Assembly (NCBI RefSeq): GCF_000472545.1
Contig: NZ_AWZV01000020.1
Location: forward strand, 256-64,255
From: Burkholderia sp. WSM2232
GTDB taxonomy: Bacteria > Pseudomonadota > Gammaproteobacteria > Burkholderiales > Burkholderiaceae
Length of the DNA: 64,000 nucleotides
Reading direction: 5' to 3'
Numbering within the stretch: the first letter of the stretch is position 1; the number at the start of each line of letters is the position of its first letter. Positions 62,123 to 64,000 of the stretch are shown in pieces. The translations under genes and the position numbers were made by a program. A model generated the notes under the pieces. The model made no database searches and was not told the DNA's origin. It saw only the letters and a list, made by a program, of their open reading frames with translations.

Positions 62123-62206
62123 CAACATTTCGCCCAACTCAACGAGGATTTCGCGGCATAATGCTGGGCTTAGGGTAAATACGGAACATCTGGGCTCAGT
62201 CGCCTG

Positions 62207-62224
62207 TTGTAGGATGACGTATGA
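62207..62224. promoter_or_regulatory. Aldarate-regulon operator before garD
   Basis: TTGTAGGATGACGTATGA. It lies 65 nt before ATG 62290 and 84 nt from the kdgD site, in the same divergent region. Confidence 0.65.
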
Positions 62225-62289
62225 ATGCTGGCGCAAACCGCGCGCACTATGCGCGTGGGTAGGCGTTAAACGCCATAAGGATCGATGCA

Positions 62290-63879
62290 ATGGAACTTTC
62301 ACCGCTCTACATTCGCGTTCACCCCAATGACAATGTCGCGATCGTCGTGAACGACGGCGGTCTGGGCGAGGGCGCGGTTTTTCCCGACGGTCTGGTGCTG
62401 CGCGAACGCGTGCCGCAAGGTCACAAGGTGGCGCTTGCCGACCTCGCCGAGGGCGACGAGGTCATCCGCTATAACGTGGTGATCGGCTATGCGCTGAAGG
62501 CGCTGCCCAAAGGAAGCTGGATCAACGAGCACGTGATCCGCATGCCGAGTCCGCCGGGGCTGGAGGATCTGCCCATTGCCACCATCAAGGCGCCGGACAT
62601 GCCGCCGCTCGAGGGCTACACGTTCGAAGGCTATCGCAACGCGGACGGCTCGGTCGGCTCGCGCAACATTCTTGCGATCACCACGACCGTGCAATGCGTC
62701 GCCGACGTGGTTCAGCACGCGGTCGCGCGCATCAAGTCCGAACTCCTGCCGAAGTATCCGAATGTCGACGACGTGGTGAGCCTCGGCCACACGTATGGCT
62801 GCGGCGTGGCAATCGACGCACCCGACGCGATGGTGCCGATTCGCACCGTGCGCAACATCGCGCTGAATCCGAACTTCGGCGGCGAGGTGATGATGGTGAG
62901 CCTCGGTTGCGAAAAGCTGCAGCCGGAGCGTCTGATGCCGCCGGGCACGATTCCCATCGCAGCGGCGCAGAACCCGAGTGAGATCGCCGACATCGGCGAT
63001 CTGGGCGCCGACGAGAACGGCGACGTGGTCGTGTTGCAGGACGAGGCGCACGTGGGGTTCCAGTCGATGATCGAGTCGATCATGAAGACAGCCGAAGGCC
63101 ACCTGAAGCGGTTGAACAACCGGCGCCGCGAAACCTGTTCGGCAGCGGATCTCGTGGTCGGCGTGCAATGCGGCGGCAGCGACGCGTTTTCCGGTCTCAC
63201 CGCAAATCCGGCTGTCGGCTTTGCGACCGATCTGCTGGTGCGCGCGGGCGCCACGGTCATGTTCTCCGAGGTCACCGAAGTGCGCGACGGCGTCGACCAG
63301 CTGACCGCGCGCGCGGCAAATGCAGACGTCGCGCAGGCGATCATCCGCGAAATGCAGTGGTACGACGATTATCTGAAGCGCGGCGGCGCGGACCGCAGTG
63401 CCAACACGACGCCGGGCAACAAGAAGGGCGGCTTGTCCAACATTGTCGAAAAGGCGATGGGCTCGATCATCAAGTCCGGCAACTCGGCGATTTCGGGCGT
63501 GCTGTCGCCGGGCGAGAAAGTGCGCCAGAAAGGCTTGATCTACGCGGCCACGCCGGCGAGCGATTTTATCTGCGGCACGCTGCAGCTTGCCGCCGGTATC
63601 AACCTGCACGTGTTCACGACCGGTCGCGGCACCCCGTACAGCCTCGCGGAAGTGCCTGTCATCAAGGTGGCGACTCGCTCCGATCTGGCACGCCGCTGGC
63701 ATGACCTGATGGACATCAACGCCGGCACCATTGCGACCGGCAAGGCAAGCATCGAAGAAGTGGGCTGGGAACTGTTCCATTTCATGCTGGACGTCGCGAG
63801 CGGGCGCAAGAAGACCTGCGCGGAGAAGCTCAAGCTGCATAATGCGCTGGCGCTTTTCAATCCGGCGCCGGTGACCTGA
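62290..63879 (+). CDS. garD: Galactarate dehydratase
   Basis: 529 residues, UxaA/GarD family. It dehydrates galactarate to 5-keto-4-deoxyglucarate, with Fe(II). An N-terminal SAF-like domain (PLYIRVHPNDNVAIVVNDGGLGEGAVF, residues 5-31) precedes the two-part catalytic region (GYRNADGSVGSRNILAITTTVQC, LGHTYGCGVAID, GCEKLQPERL, GVQCGGSDAFSGLTANPAVGFATDLLVRAGATVMFSEVTE, TTPGNKKGGLSNIVEKAMGSIIKSG). This is the E. coli GarD pattern and length. AAGGAT precedes ATG 62290. It is divergent from kdgD. Confidence 0.93.
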   Translation: MELSPLYIRVHPNDNVAIVVNDGGLGEGAVFPDGLVLRERVPQGHKVALADLAEGDEVIRYNVVIGYALKALPKGSWINEHVIRMPSPPGLEDLPIATIKAPDMPPLEGYTFEGYRNADGSVGSRNILAITTTVQCVADVVQHAVARIKSELLPKYPNVDDVVSLGHTYGCGVAIDAPDAMVPIRTVRNIALNPNFGGEVMMVSLGCEKLQPERLMPPGTIPIAAAQNPSEIADIGDLGADENGDVVVLQDEAHVGFQSMIESIMKTAEGHLKRLNNRRRETCSAADLVVGVQCGGSDAFSGLTANPAVGFATDLLVRAGATVMFSEVTEVRDGVDQLTARAANADVAQAIIREMQWYDDYLKRGGADRSANTTPGNKKGGLSNIVEKAMGSIIKSGNSAISGVLSPGEKVRQKGLIYAATPASDFICGTLQLAAGINLHVFTTGRGTPYSLAEVPVIKVATRSDLARRWHDLMDINAGTIATGKASIEEVGWELFHFMLDVASGRKKTCAEKLKLHNALALFNPAPVT

Positions 63880-63892
63880 GTGTCGCATCGGG

Positions 63893-63917
63893 CGAGCCGC
63901 CATTGCGCGGCTCGTTT
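63893..63917 (+). terminator. Intrinsic terminator after garD
   Basis: CGAGCCGC, loop CATTGC, GCGGCTCG, then TTTC. An 8-bp stem with a short T-run, 13 nt past the stop. From 63918 to the window end I see no complete gene; an ATG at 63998-64000 could begin the next one. Confidence 0.7.
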
Positions 63918-64000
63918 CACGTGGCGACCTCTGCGCTTCAATGCCTCCCTGGCGTCATTCGTCTCATTGACAGCTGGTAATCCATCAACAGAAAGACATG

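Overview
The window is GC-rich, densely packed DNA from a betaproteobacterium, most likely Burkholderiaceae (Paraburkholderia or Caballeronia type). This is judged from protein character and gene content: OprB porin, Mdc malonate decarboxylase, a cyanide-insensitive-type bd oxidase, and KdgD/Udh aldarate genes. It reads as an accessory catabolic region, plausibly of a plant- or soil-associated strain. I see no rRNA, tRNA or CRISPR. The only mobile DNA is a decayed IS3-family transposase remnant near the left end.

Left part (1-24.4 kb). After the IS remnant come small stress and envelope genes, a YaeI-like metallophosphoesterase and an AlkB-like dioxygenase. Next is a four-gene sugar ABC importer (ytfQ-ytfR-ytfT-yjfF) with a recognisable promoter and an internal attenuating terminator after the binding-protein gene. 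On the minus strand is a tightly overlapping malonate decarboxylase operon, regulator-mdcABCDEGH, with no transporter gene. Then come a divergent EamA exporter/LysR pair, an OprB porin, a DUF2501 protein, an arylamine N-acetyltransferase and an ICMT-like methyltransferase interrupted by an in-frame amber codon.

Middle part (24.4-37.4 kb). Two complete polar or basic amino-acid ABC importers each travel with a HutC-type GntR regulator. The first is co-directional with a histidine/phenylalanine ammonia-lyase homologue that lacks the Ala-Ser-Gly tripeptide from which the MIO cofactor forms, although the surrounding active-site motifs are kept. The second is divergent from an isopenicillin-N-synthase-like 2-oxoglutarate/Fe(II) oxygenase followed by a GlcD/D2HGDH-type FAD oxidoreductase. 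HutC-like palindromes lie in both control regions. This looks like an uncharacterised pathway for an amino-acid-like compound and is the best candidate here for an undescribed system.

Right-middle part (37.4-47.8 kb). A 1136-residue GMC oxidoreductase/alpha-beta hydrolase fusion is followed by a sigma-70-like protein, a membrane hybrid histidine kinase convergent with a LuxR-type response regulator, and a bd-type oxidase operon (cydA-cydB plus an overlapping 50-residue subunit gene) with an upstream FNR/ANR-type box.

Right part (48.1-64 kb). This is a coherent pectin/uronate-to-aldarate catabolic island: a Tat-dependent lipoprotein polygalacturonase (GH28), uronate MFS transporter, uronate dehydrogenase, galactarate dehydratase, and both routes from 5-keto-4-deoxyglucarate. 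One route is KdgD plus ketoglutarate semialdehyde dehydrogenase, giving 2-oxoglutarate. The other is GarL plus GarR, giving pyruvate and glycerate. An aldarate MFS transporter and a FadR-type regulator complete it. An 18-bp dyad close to TTRTACG-N4-CGTAYAA lies before udh, garL, the semialdehyde dehydrogenase gene, kdgD and garD, with a variant before the regulator, so these genes probably form one regulon. A long enteric-type ilvD sits inside the island. Starts were chosen from visible Shine-Dalgarno sequences. Functions rest on recognised motifs and family resemblance, not on database searches.
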